A stretch of DNA of 17,024 nt from Betaproteobacteria bacterium. GTDB lineage: Bacteria; Pseudomonadota; Gammaproteobacteria; Burkholderiales; Burkholderiaceae_E. Shown piece after piece: positions 7,622 to 14,481 of the stretch. Under the pieces are notes generated by a model, which was given only the letters and a program-made list of their open reading frames with translations, was not told the DNA's origin and searched no databases. The DNA lies in contig RFPW01000029.1 of assembly GCA_009925965.1 (NCBI GenBank), forward strand, positions 1 through 17,024, in the 5' to 3' direction. Numbering within the stretch: the stretch's first letter is position 1; every line of letters begins with the position of its first letter. A program made the translations under genes and the position numbers.

Positions 7622-8878
7622 ATGTCATCTGCCAACACTGACGATCGCTTCGATCAGGACCTGGACCGATGGCTCGAAGCCGTCCCCGCTGGTCGCGGAC
7701 AACGAGTCGTGGTGGGCTTATCGGGTGGTGTGGACTCTTCAGTCTCGGCGTGGGTGCTTAAACAAGCAGGCTGGGACGTCATCGGTCTCTTCATGAAGAA
7801 CTGGGAGGATGATGATGACGGAGAGTATTGTTCTACACGCCAGGATTTGATTGACGCTGCAAGCGCCGCAGATTGTGCTGGCGTGCCCCTCGAAGCCGTC
7901 AATTTTTCCGCACAGTACAAGGATCGGGTGTTCGCCGAATTCCTGCGGGAATACGAGGCGGGCCGAACCCCCAATCCCGATATTTTGTGTAATGCCGAAA
8001 TCAAATTTCGGGCATTTCTTGATCACGCCCTGACGCTTGGCGCCGAGCGGATTGCGACTGGCCATTACGCCCGGGTCCGGCAGGTTAGGGGCGCAAACGT
8101 CTGGCAGCTCCTACGGGGTCTGGATAGTGCCAAAGATCAAAGTTATTTTCTCCATCGGCTGAACCAGGCACAGCTCGCTCGAACGCTTTTTCCGGTGGGC
8201 CACCTTCCGAAGCCCGTTGTTCGGGAGATTGCCCGTCGGATCGGCCTGCCTAATGCGGCGAAGAAAGACTCCACCGGAATCTGTTTCATTGGTGAACGGC
8301 CGTTCCGGGAGTTTCTGGCGCGCTACCTGGCCCATCGCCCCGGCCCAATACGGGAGCCCAGCGGACGCGTGCTCGGCGAACATGTGGGCTTGAGTTTTTA
8401 CACCCTGGGTCAACGCAAAGGTATCGGCGTGGGCGGCTCCAGGGGGGGCAATGGCGACGCATGGTACGTCGCCCGAAAAGATATGACCCGCAACACCCTC
8501 TGGGTTGTCCAGGGCCATGACCATCCCTGGTTGCTATCGGAATCGTTGCATGCGAGCGACGTTCACTGGATTGCTGGAGCCCCACCCGAGGAAACCCAAG
8601 ATCAAACCGATGATCAAACCGATGATCAAACCTCCGATCTGAGCGCGAAAACACGCTACCGGCAAGATGATGCTCCCTGTAGCCTGACCTCCGTGATCTC
8701 AGCACATTCAACATTCGAGTCAACATCCGGCTCAACGTTCACGCTTGAATTCCCGCAACCCCAATGGGCCGTAACCCCAGGTCAGTCGGCTGTCTTATAT
8801 CGTGGCGAAGTCTGCCTGGGCGGCGGCGTTATCCACTCATTTGTCTCTTCAGAACGGTCCACTGCAGGAGCCGCGTAA
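7622..8878 (+). CDS. mnmA: tRNA-specific 2-thiouridylase MnmA with a low-complexity insertion
   Basis: MnmA adenylates and thiolates uridine 34 of tRNAs for Lys, Glu and Gln, giving the 2-thio group of mnm5s2U. The ATP PP-loop SGGVDS is at residues 34-39. The two catalytic cysteines of the family are C123 in PDILCN and C221 in STGICFIG. Also present are RIATGHYARV (143-152), KDQSYFL (171-177), and the C-terminal barrel motifs AKTRYRQDD (342-350) and PQWAVTPGQSAVLY (380-393). The protein is 418 aa against about 370 in E. coli. The excess is an N-terminal stretch of about 27 residues before the PP-loop domain, a DQTDDQTDDQTSDL insertion (327-340) encoded by a 12-bp tandem repeat, and a Ser/Thr-rich loop (about 354-374). 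The stop overlaps the next start as TAATG. Confidence 0.95.
   Translation: MSSANTDDRFDQDLDRWLEAVPAGRGQRVVVGLSGGVDSSVSAWVLKQAGWDVIGLFMKNWEDDDDGEYCSTRQDLIDAASAADCAGVPLEAVNFSAQYKDRVFAEFLREYEAGRTPNPDILCNAEIKFRAFLDHALTLGAERIATGHYARVRQVRGANVWQLLRGLDSAKDQSYFLHRLNQAQLARTLFPVGHLPKPVVREIARRIGLPNAAKKDSTGICFIGERPFREFLARYLAHRPGPIREPSGRVLGEHVGLSFYTLGQRKGIGVGGSRGGNGDAWYVARKDMTRNTLWVVQGHDHPWLLSESLHASDVHWIAGAPPEETQDQTDDQTDDQTSDLSAKTRYRQDDAPCSLTSVISAHSTFESTSGSTFTLEFPQPQWAVTPGQSAVLYRGEVCLGGGVIHSFVSSERSTAGAA
8600..8635 (+). repeat. 12-bp tandem repeat inside mnmA (3 units)
   Basis: GATCAAACCGAT occurs at 8600-8611 and 8612-8623, followed by a diverged third unit GATCAAACCTCC at 8624-8635. The unit length keeps the frame and encodes the repeated D-Q-T-D stretch just before the conserved AKTRYRQ motif of MnmA. 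A gain or loss of units would change protein length but not frame. Confidence 0.9.
8864..8870 (+). promoter_or_regulatory. Ribosome binding site of the FMN/Fe-S protein gene
   Basis: GCAGGAG ends seven bases before the ATG at 8878, inside the last codons of mnmA. It selects this start rather than longer in-frame readings that would run back into mnmA. Confidence 0.7.
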
Positions 8879-10467
8879 TGGCAATCAGTCGTTTTTTTGT
8901 TTTGCAGTTGTCCGTCTTGGGCACTTTATTGCTCGTCGCACTGGCCGCGGCGGGAATGATCCAATGGCCCTGGGCCTTGGGGCCGATCGTGTTGGTTTTG
9001 ATTGGGTTGCGCGATTTGCAGCAGACCCATCACTCTATTCAGCGAAATTATCCCATCATTGGGCATTTGCGCTTCATGCTCGAATTTATTGGGCCGGAAA
9101 TTCGCCAGTACTTTATCGAGAGTGACACCGAGGCCGCACCGTTTTCGCGCCAGCAGCGGGCGATCGTTTATCAGCGCTCAAAAAATGTTCTCGACAAGCG
9201 GCCGTTCGGGACCCAATTTGATCCCTATGCCGTGGGATTTGAGTGGATCAATCATTCGATTGCACCTGCCAAAGTGGCCGAGCCAGCCGATTTCAGGGTC
9301 CGGATCGGCGGCGATCGGGCGCAGCCCTACGATGCCTCGGTATTTAATATTTCGGCGATGAGCTTTGGCGCGCTCTCGGGCAACGCGATTCAGTCCCTCA
9401 ATCGAGGGGCCAAGCTGGGTGGGTTTGCGCATGACACCGGCGAAGGTTCCATTTCCGTTCATCACCGCGAACATGGCGGCGACCTGATTTGGGAAATTGG
9501 CAGCGGATACTTTGGCTGCCGGACCGCCGATGGACGATTCGACCCAGAGCGTTTTGCGGCTCAGGCGACCCATCCTCAGGTCCGGATGGTCGAGGTCAAA
9601 CTCTCTCAGGGTGCCAAGCCTGGTCATGGCGGTGTTTTGCCAGGGCCGAAAGTCACGGCTGAGATCGCCGAGGCTCGCGGCGTTCCAATTTGGACCGACT
9701 GTATTTCGCCCGCCAGTCATCGTGAATTCTCGACACCGATCCAGCTGCTGGAATTCATCGCCCGATTGCGTGAACTTTCGGGCGACAAACCAACCGGATT
9801 CAAGTTGGCGATTGGTCATCCCTGGGAATGGTTCTCAATCGCCAAGGCCATGCAAGAAACTGGAATTACGCCAGATTTCATCGTGGTCGATGGCAAGGAA
9901 GGGGGTACGGGTGCAGCGCCTGTCGAATTCATGGACCACGTCGGGATGCCCATGCGCGATGGGCTCCGCCTGGTACACAACACGCTCTTGGGCCTCGATC
10001 TCAGAGGGCGCGTTCGGATTGGTGCCGCTGGGCGGATGATTACTGCGTTTGATATCGCAGGGACGATGGCGTTGGGCGCCGACTGGTGTAACGCGGCGCG
10101 CGGTTTCATGTTTGCTGTCGGATGCATTCAAGCTCAGCATTGCCACACAGGCGCGTGTCCGACCGGAGTCGCGACTCAGGATCCGGTCCGCCAGCGCGCG
10201 CTCGTGGTCACCGACAAAGCGCAGCGGGTTTACAACTTTCACCACAACACGGTCGAGGCGCTTGCAGAACTGGTGGCAGCCGCTGGTTTGGATCATCCCG
10301 GGCGCCTGCGCGCGCAACACATCATGCGTCGCGTATCGCCCACGGAGATTTCATCGCTAGCGGATCTCTATCCGACGATGCCCCACGGCGCTCTCCTGTC
10401 AGGCGATCCGCCGATTGAGGTGTTTCGTCGGTACTGGTCGGAAGCTCGGGCTGACCGATTCGGTTGA
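8878..10467 (+). CDS. FMN-binding glutamate synthase-domain protein, membrane-anchored
   Basis: The protein is 529 aa from the ATG at 8878, which shares its A with the mnmA stop (TAATG) and has GGAG seven bases upstream. Two hydrophobic segments (about 7-27 and 31-46) predict an N-terminal membrane anchor. The rest matches the FMN/central domain of glutamate synthase large subunits: ISAMSFGALSGNAI (158-171), HDTGEGSIS (185-193), GYFGCR (210-215), VKLSQGAKPGHGGVLPG (240-256), VVDGKEGGTGAAP (336-348), and a C-x5-C-x4-C motif at C416, C422 and C427, which in GltB binds a 3Fe-4S cluster. It lacks the N-terminal glutaminase domain, so it should not make glutamate from glutamine alone. The true substrate of this stand-alone family is, to my knowledge, not established. 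No NAD(P)H-binding partner subunit is adjacent. Confidence 0.9.
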   Translation: MAISRFFVLQLSVLGTLLLVALAAAGMIQWPWALGPIVLVLIGLRDLQQTHHSIQRNYPIIGHLRFMLEFIGPEIRQYFIESDTEAAPFSRQQRAIVYQRSKNVLDKRPFGTQFDPYAVGFEWINHSIAPAKVAEPADFRVRIGGDRAQPYDASVFNISAMSFGALSGNAIQSLNRGAKLGGFAHDTGEGSISVHHREHGGDLIWEIGSGYFGCRTADGRFDPERFAAQATHPQVRMVEVKLSQGAKPGHGGVLPGPKVTAEIAEARGVPIWTDCISPASHREFSTPIQLLEFIARLRELSGDKPTGFKLAIGHPWEWFSIAKAMQETGITPDFIVVDGKEGGTGAAPVEFMDHVGMPMRDGLRLVHNTLLGLDLRGRVRIGAAGRMITAFDIAGTMALGADWCNAARGFMFAVGCIQAQHCHTGACPTGVATQDPVRQRALVVTDKAQRVYNFHHNTVEALAELVAAAGLDHPGRLRAQHIMRRVSPTEISSLADLYPTMPHGALLSGDPPIEVFRRYWSEARADRFG

Positions 10468-10504
10468 TGTGCGCGAGTCAACGGACGTCGATGAGTAACC
10501 CCAG

Positions 10505-12013
10505 CTACATCAGGACAATGTCGTACTGTTCTTGAGAGTAAATCGTTTCGACGGTCAACGCGACGGGTCTGCCGATGCGCTCGGTCAGCGTGGCTAAAAA
10601 CCCCGCTTCGTCATCGAGGAACAGATCAACGACGGTCTGTGAGGCCACGATCCGGAACTGCTTGGGATTGAACTGACGCGCCTCGCGATCGATTTCGCGC
10701 AGGATTTCATAACAAACGGTGCGGGCGGTCTTGAGTGATCCTCGACCGTTACAGATTTTGCAAGGTTCGCAGAGCTGCTGGGCGAGCGATTCGCGGGTGC
10801 GTTTGCGTGTCACCTCGACCAGGCCCAGGGTGGTGAAACCGCTCACGGTCGTTCGAGTTCGATCTTTGGCGAGCGCTCGGCCGAGTTCTGCCAGCACCGC
10901 CTCGCGATGCTCGGTGTTCTGCATGTCGATAAAATCAATAATGATGATTCCGCCCAAATTGCGCAGACGCATTTGTCGTGCGATCGCCTGGGCCGCTTCA
11001 AGATTGGTCTTGAAAATCGTATCGTCAAAGCTGCGCCCACCGACAAAACCGCCGGTGTTGACATCAATCGTGGTGAGCGCTTCGGTGGGATCAATGATCA
11101 GGTAGCCGCCCGACTTGAGTCCCACTTTCCGCTCGAGTGCGCGACCAATTTCGTCTTCGACGCCGTGGAGATCGAAGATCGGTCGATCGCCCTGATGTCG
11201 GGCCAGGCGTGTCGCCAGGGACGGCATGTAGTCCAGAGCAAACGCAAGGAGGGCGTCATACGCCTCGGCGGAGTCGACGAGAATGGTCTGAGTGTCTTCG
11301 CCGATCAGGTCTCTCACCACCCTCTGTGAGAGGCTCAGCTCCTGACACAAGACGACGGGCGGCGGATGTTTCGTGCTCCCTTCGGTGATCTGCTTCCAGC
11401 GTTTGCGCAGGTATTGCACATCGGCGGATAACTCCGCGTTCGTGGCTTCCTCGGCGATCGTTCGGGCAATGAAGCCACCGCGCTCATCCGGCGGAATCGC
11501 CTCCCGCACGCGAGCGCGCAGGGCTTCGCGCTGGCCCTCATCGTCAATTCGTTGACTGATGCCGATATGCGGGTCCTGCGGCAGATAGACCAGGAATCGC
11601 CCCGCGATCGACAGATTCGTCGACAGCCTCGCCCCTTTGGTGCCGATGGGATCCTTGATGATCTGGACCATCAAGCGATCCCCCTCGTGGAGCACCCGCT
11701 CGATCGGCAAAGGGCTTGGAATGGACGCCCCAGTGGTGGCACCAACAGACCCGCCATTGGACGACTCGACGGACCCCCCAGCAGACGCTTGCCAGACGTC
11801 GGCCACATGCAGGAACGCCGAGCGCTCAAGGCCAATGTCCACAAACGCCGACTGCATGCCAGGTAAGACTCGGGTCACGCGCCCGAGACAGATGTCACCC
11901 ACCAGACCACGCCCGCCCGAACGTTCAATGTGGAGCTCTTGAAGCGTACCGTTCTGGACGATGCCAACGCGAACTTCGTGCGGCAGGACATTGATCAGAA
12001 TCGTTTCGAGCAC
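10505..12013 (-). CDS. rng: Ribonuclease G
   Basis: RNase G is an endoribonuclease of the RNase E/G family, involved in 16S rRNA 5'-end maturation and mRNA decay. The length is 502 aa (E. coli 489). The start is a GTG at 12013, 11 nt after the maf stop; the next residues, LETILINVLPHEVRVG, align with the normal N-terminus. The S1 domain (about 36-130) carries GRVTRVLPGMQSAFVDIG and is interrupted by a Gly/Ser-rich insertion at about 76-103. The catalytic DNase I-like domain has IDVNTGGFVGG with D317 and IIIIDFIDM with D360, the expected metal-binding aspartates. The Zn-link-like cysteine motif C415-E-P-C418 lies in CEPCKICNGRG. It is the last gene of the yebC-to-rng series and is convergent with the FMN protein gene, 37 nt away, with no clear terminator between them. 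Confidence 0.95.
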   Translation of the reverse strand: MLETILINVLPHEVRVGIVQNGTLQELHIERSGGRGLVGDICLGRVTRVLPGMQSAFVDIGLERSAFLHVADVWQASAGGSVESSNGGSVGATTGASIPSPLPIERVLHEGDRLMVQIIKDPIGTKGARLSTNLSIAGRFLVYLPQDPHIGISQRIDDEGQREALRARVREAIPPDERGGFIARTIAEEATNAELSADVQYLRKRWKQITEGSTKHPPPVVLCQELSLSQRVVRDLIGEDTQTILVDSAEAYDALLAFALDYMPSLATRLARHQGDRPIFDLHGVEDEIGRALERKVGLKSGGYLIIDPTEALTTIDVNTGGFVGGRSFDDTIFKTNLEAAQAIARQMRLRNLGGIIIIDFIDMQNTEHREAVLAELGRALAKDRTRTTVSGFTTLGLVEVTRKRTRESLAQQLCEPCKICNGRGSLKTARTVCYEILREIDREARQFNPKQFRIVASQTVVDLFLDDEAGFLATLTERIGRPVALTVETIYSQEQYDIVLM

Positions 12014-12024
12014 GGGCCGTGGAC

Positions 12025-12723
12025 CTATCGCGGAAGCACGCCGGCGCTTTGCAGCAACCGCGACGCTTCGTACAGGGGTAAACCCATAATCCCGGTATCG
12101 CTGCCGTCAATGCGCCGCACGAAGGCGCCAGCCCCCCCTTGGACCGCATACGCTCCGGCCTTGTCCATTGGTTCGCCCGAGGCGACATACCGATCGATCT
12201 GGGCCCGACTGAGTCGGGCAAAGCGTACTCGGGAGATGCTCGTCACCCGCAGGATTTTCGGATGCCACAAGGAATCAACCTCGTTAACACTCATCTCGAT
12301 TGGCGCGGGTGGCTCGGTCAGTGTTGACCGAACCCGGGGTCGGGCGATCGCTATCGCGGTCAAGACCCGGTGCGAACGGCCCGATAAAGCACTTAGCATT
12401 TCGGTGGCTTCAGCTGCGTGGGCGGGTTTACCAAGAATCCGCCCGCCAATGGCGACGGTCGTATCAGCGACCAGAATGGGTGCCGCCTCTAGTTGACGCC
12501 GCTGATGTCGGGCCATAGCAGCCGTGAGCTTGGCGGCAACCACGCGCTCGACATATTGTGTTGGGTTCTCTCCCTGGAGAGGGTGTTCAAGTGCCTCGAC
12601 GTCTTCTGCGACATCGATCTTGGCATCGGCCACCAGCAGTTCGGCTCGAACGCCCAATCGGCCAAGAAGCTCCCGTCGCCGGGGGCTCTGCGAAGCGAGC
12701 CAGATAAATTCAAAAGCCAGCAT
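12025..12723 (-). CDS. maf: Maf-family nucleotide pyrophosphatase
   Basis: Maf proteins hydrolyse dTTP/UTP or modified nucleotides to monophosphates and so clean the nucleotide pool. I choose the ATG at 12723 (232 aa), which shares its A with the rlmH stop (TAATG), indicating coupled translation; a longer in-frame reading into rlmH has no family support. Motifs are LASQSPRRRELL (9-20), VADTTVAIGGRILGKP (85-100) with D87, and SGEPMDKAGAYAVQG (182-196), all on the standard Maf pattern. Between LTAIAIA (121-127) and SRVRFARLS (164-172) there is an insertion of about 25 residues compared with the family as I remember it, rich in Pro, Thr and Ser. No strong Shine-Dalgarno is visible, consistent with reinitiation after rlmH. 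Confidence 0.9.
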   Translation of the reverse strand: MLAFEFIWLASQSPRRRELLGRLGVRAELLVADAKIDVAEDVEALEHPLQGENPTQYVERVVAAKLTAAMARHQRRQLEAAPILVADTTVAIGGRILGKPAHAAEATEMLSALSGRSHRVLTAIAIARPRVRSTLTEPPAPIEMSVNEVDSLWHPKILRVTSISRVRFARLSRAQIDRYVASGEPMDKAGAYAVQGGAGAFVRRIDGSDTGIMGLPLYEASRLLQSAGVLPR

Positions 12724-13193
12724 TAATCGCGATGATAAGGATGATTGCTCAGGATGGCCCATGCCCTGAAAAGCTGCTCGGCAATGACGACCCTAACCAA
12801 GGCGTGTGGCAGTGTCAGGCTCGAGAGCCTAACCCGTTCATGCGCGTCTCGTTTGAGCCCCGGATCAAGACCGTCGGGGCCACCGATCAGGATGGCCAGA
12901 GGCGATCCTCGGTCGCGCCAGCGTTCGAGCCGCGCAGCCAAGGCACGGCTGGTCAGATCGTCACCGTGTTCATCGAGTGCGACGATGGTGGATCCGCCGG
13001 GAATCGCGTCGCGAATTCGAACGGCCTCGGCAGCCATCCAGGCGGGCGCATGCCCGCTCGGACCACGGACGTCCGGGCGCACTTCCGTCCAATCCAGTCG
13101 CAGTTCGGGCGGGAGACGATCTGCGTACTCCTGGGCGGCTTCCTTGACCCAAGCGGGTGGTTTGAGGCCGACCGCAATCACCCGGATACGCAT
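12723..13193 (-). CDS. rlmH: 23S rRNA pseudouridine-1915 N3-methyltransferase RlmH
   Basis: RlmH methylates N3 of pseudouridine 1915 in helix 69 of 23S rRNA, using S-adenosylmethionine, on assembled 70S ribosomes. At 156 aa it has the normal length. The SPOUT fold is recognisable: start MRIRVIAVGLKPPAWV, VALDEHGDDLTS (71-82), the knot motif ILIGGPDGL (101-109), and the C-terminal LSSLTLPHALVRVVIAEQ (123-140) continuing to RAWAILSNHPYHR. The start at 13193 follows the rsfS stop after 15 nt with no obvious Shine-Dalgarno. Its TAA overlaps the maf ATG. The rsfS-rlmH neighbourhood is widely conserved and links two ribosome-acting proteins. Confidence 0.95.
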   Translation of the reverse strand: MRIRVIAVGLKPPAWVKEAAQEYADRLPPELRLDWTEVRPDVRGPSGHAPAWMAAEAVRIRDAIPGGSTIVALDEHGDDLTSRALAARLERWRDRGSPLAILIGGPDGLDPGLKRDAHERVRLSSLTLPHALVRVVIAEQLFRAWAILSNHPYHRD

Positions 13194-13301
13194 GGTGGGG
13201 AGAAGGAATCAGGGAGCGGGGTCAGCGGCTGGCGCGTCGGGAGCCGCTGCAGTTTTGGGTTTGACGACGCGTTTCCGCGGCGCCTTTATGGTTGGCTCCG
13301 C

Positions 13302-13373
13302 GGTGGTCTTCGAGGTGGTCCTCGGGGTGGTCTTAGCGGTGGTCTTAGCGGTGGTCTTAGCGGTGGTCTTAGG
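13302..13373 (-). repeat. 12-bp tandem repeat in the rsfS 3' end (6 units)
   Basis: On the plus strand the unit is GGTGGTCTTAGC. Units at 13326, 13338 and 13350 are identical. The one at 13362 differs in the last base, and the two at 13302 and 13314 are more diverged. They encode the repeated K-T-T-A/S/P stretch of the RsfS tail. Identical central units suggest recent expansion by slippage or unequal exchange. Confidence 0.92.
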
Positions 13374-13643
13374 GATCAGGGGCAGGTCGGGTGCGCCGAG
13401 TCGAACGCGGACAGTTTTGCCACCCCAGATTTCTTCTAAATTGTAATACTGACGAATCGCGGGCTGCATGATGTGAATGATGATGTCGCCCAGATCGACC
13501 AGCACCCATTCACCCGTTTCTTCCCCTTCGACCGCGATCACGTCGCCGCCAGCTGCCTTGGCCTTGTCACGTACGTTACCGGCAATGGCGCGGCTTTGCC
13601 GATTCGAAGTCGCCGAGGCGATGATGACCCGGTCGAAGAGCGA

Positions 13644-13651
13644 GGTCGGTC
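13644..13651 (-). repeat. 4-bp tandem duplication at the rsfS frameshift
   Basis: The plus strand reads GGTCGGTC, so the coding strand reads GACCGACC. Removing one copy joins the two reading frames so that the family pattern (L-T-x-L-F-D-R-V-I-I-A-S) is continuous. The duplication and the frame break coincide to within a few bases. Confidence 0.7.
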
Positions 13652-13758
13652 AGCTTGGTGGTATCAAAGACTTGAATGTCCTGAGCCTTGATATCTTCGA
13701 GTGCGTCGACCACGACGCGTTGCAATTTGCGCAATTCCATAGGGCCAGGGGCTCTCCG

Positions 13759-14481
13759 TTAGCGATACAAACCGAGGTGGTTGATCAAGTCAATCACCCC
13801 ATCCGAGAGCAATTCTCGTGGACGGTCTCCCGCTTGCAATTGCCGACGCAAGGCCGTCGAGGAAATCGGGACCGCAGGCATTCGAAACAGGACGATACTG
13901 CCGCAAGCGTAACTCGTGTCCGGAGTGCCTTCCGCGCCTACCCCACCGTCGGCACGGTCAGCACCGGGCCGATTGAGGTCGGGCAGGGCATCCCGGCCAC
14001 GCGCGCTCAACAGCGTCTGCACTTCCGTCGGGAGTTCGGCCAGCCCCTCAGGACCTCGAGCGGTCACCGCGAGGTGAGTGACATCCAGCAACTCGCGCCA
14101 TCGATGCCAGGTCGGCAGGTTGGCAAACTGGTCGGCGCCCATCAACCAGACCAGCTGCGTCGCGGGCCCAACTTCAGCCCGCAGCTCAATCAAGGTTTCG
14201 ATCGTAAAGGTCGGGCCATCACGCCGGGTCTCGCGGTCATCGACCTCGATTTGCCAGGTCTCGCCGGGCTGGGGCGCCATGTCCAGCACAGCGGCCCGGA
14301 GCATCTGCAAACGGTCGACGGCAGAGGTGGCGACAGTGGTCTTCTGCCACGGCTGGCCACTCGGAATCAGTCGAACCGCATCCAGCTTGAGGGCGAGGGC
14401 GGCCGATCGAACCAGGACCCGATGGCCGACATGGGGCGGGTCGAATGTGCCACCGAAAAGTCCGACGCGCGCATGGGTCAA
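13759..14481 (-). CDS. nadD: Nicotinate-nucleotide adenylyltransferase NadD
   Basis: NadD joins nicotinate mononucleotide and ATP to nicotinate adenine dinucleotide, a late step of NAD synthesis. It is 240 aa, slightly above the usual 210-220. The nucleotidyltransferase signature GGTFDPPHVGH is at residues 10-20, with WLMGADQFANLPTWHRW (112-128) in the middle and ISSTALR at 206-212, the expected (I/V)SST-x-x-R motif. The start is probably TTG at 14481: the hemF stop overlaps it (TTGA) and GAGG lies eight bases upstream; the nearest ATG is out of frame. A Gly/Asp-rich variable segment at about 160-190 (RGRDALPDLN, then GGVGAEG) looks inserted relative to typical family members. Its position between hemF and rsfS is usual for this group of bacteria. 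Confidence 0.94.
   Translation of the reverse strand: MTHARVGLFGGTFDPPHVGHRVLVRSAALALKLDAVRLIPSGQPWQKTTVATSAVDRLQMLRAAVLDMAPQPGETWQIEVDDRETRRDGPTFTIETLIELRAEVGPATQLVWLMGADQFANLPTWHRWRELLDVTHLAVTARGPEGLAELPTEVQTLLSARGRDALPDLNRPGADRADGGVGAEGTPDTSYACGSIVLFRMPAVPISSTALRRQLQAGDRPRELLSDGVIDLINHLGLYR

Larger units (their letters stand above)
13209..13740 (-). pseudogene. rsfS: Ribosome silencing factor RsfS, frameshifted, with a repeat-encoded basic tail
   Basis: RsfS binds ribosomal protein L14 and blocks subunit joining when nutrients are short. The N-terminal half starts at the ATG at 13740 (MELRKLQRVVVDALEDIKAQ, then DIQVFDTTKLT) and would stop at 13576 after 54 aa. The conserved continuation LFDRVIIASATSNRQSRAIA through GEWVLVDLGD and HIMQPAIRQYYNLEEIWG lies in another frame, down to 13209. 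The break coincides with a perfect GACCGACC (minus strand) at 13644-13651. Removing one GACC restores L-T-S-L-F-D-R and gives a 175-aa protein. After the about 114-residue core comes a 61-residue tail rich in Lys, Thr, Ala and Pro with KTTA repeats. Either the gene is broken, the sequence has an error, or translation shifts frame. It lies 18 nt after nadD and 15 nt before rlmH. Confidence 0.85.

Noticed and set aside
8764..8877. N-terminal extension of the FMN protein into mnmA
   Set aside because: The frame is open upstream, but that stretch is the conserved MnmA C-terminus in another frame. The ATG at 8878 has a good ribosome site and begins a plausible membrane anchor.
10468..10504. Expected bidirectional terminator between the FMN protein gene and rng
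   Set aside because: The 37 nt contain no convincing inverted repeat or T-run on either strand.
13302..13373. CRISPR-like array
   Set aside because: The 12-bp units are directly adjacent with no spacers and lie in frame in a coding sequence, so this is a minisatellite.
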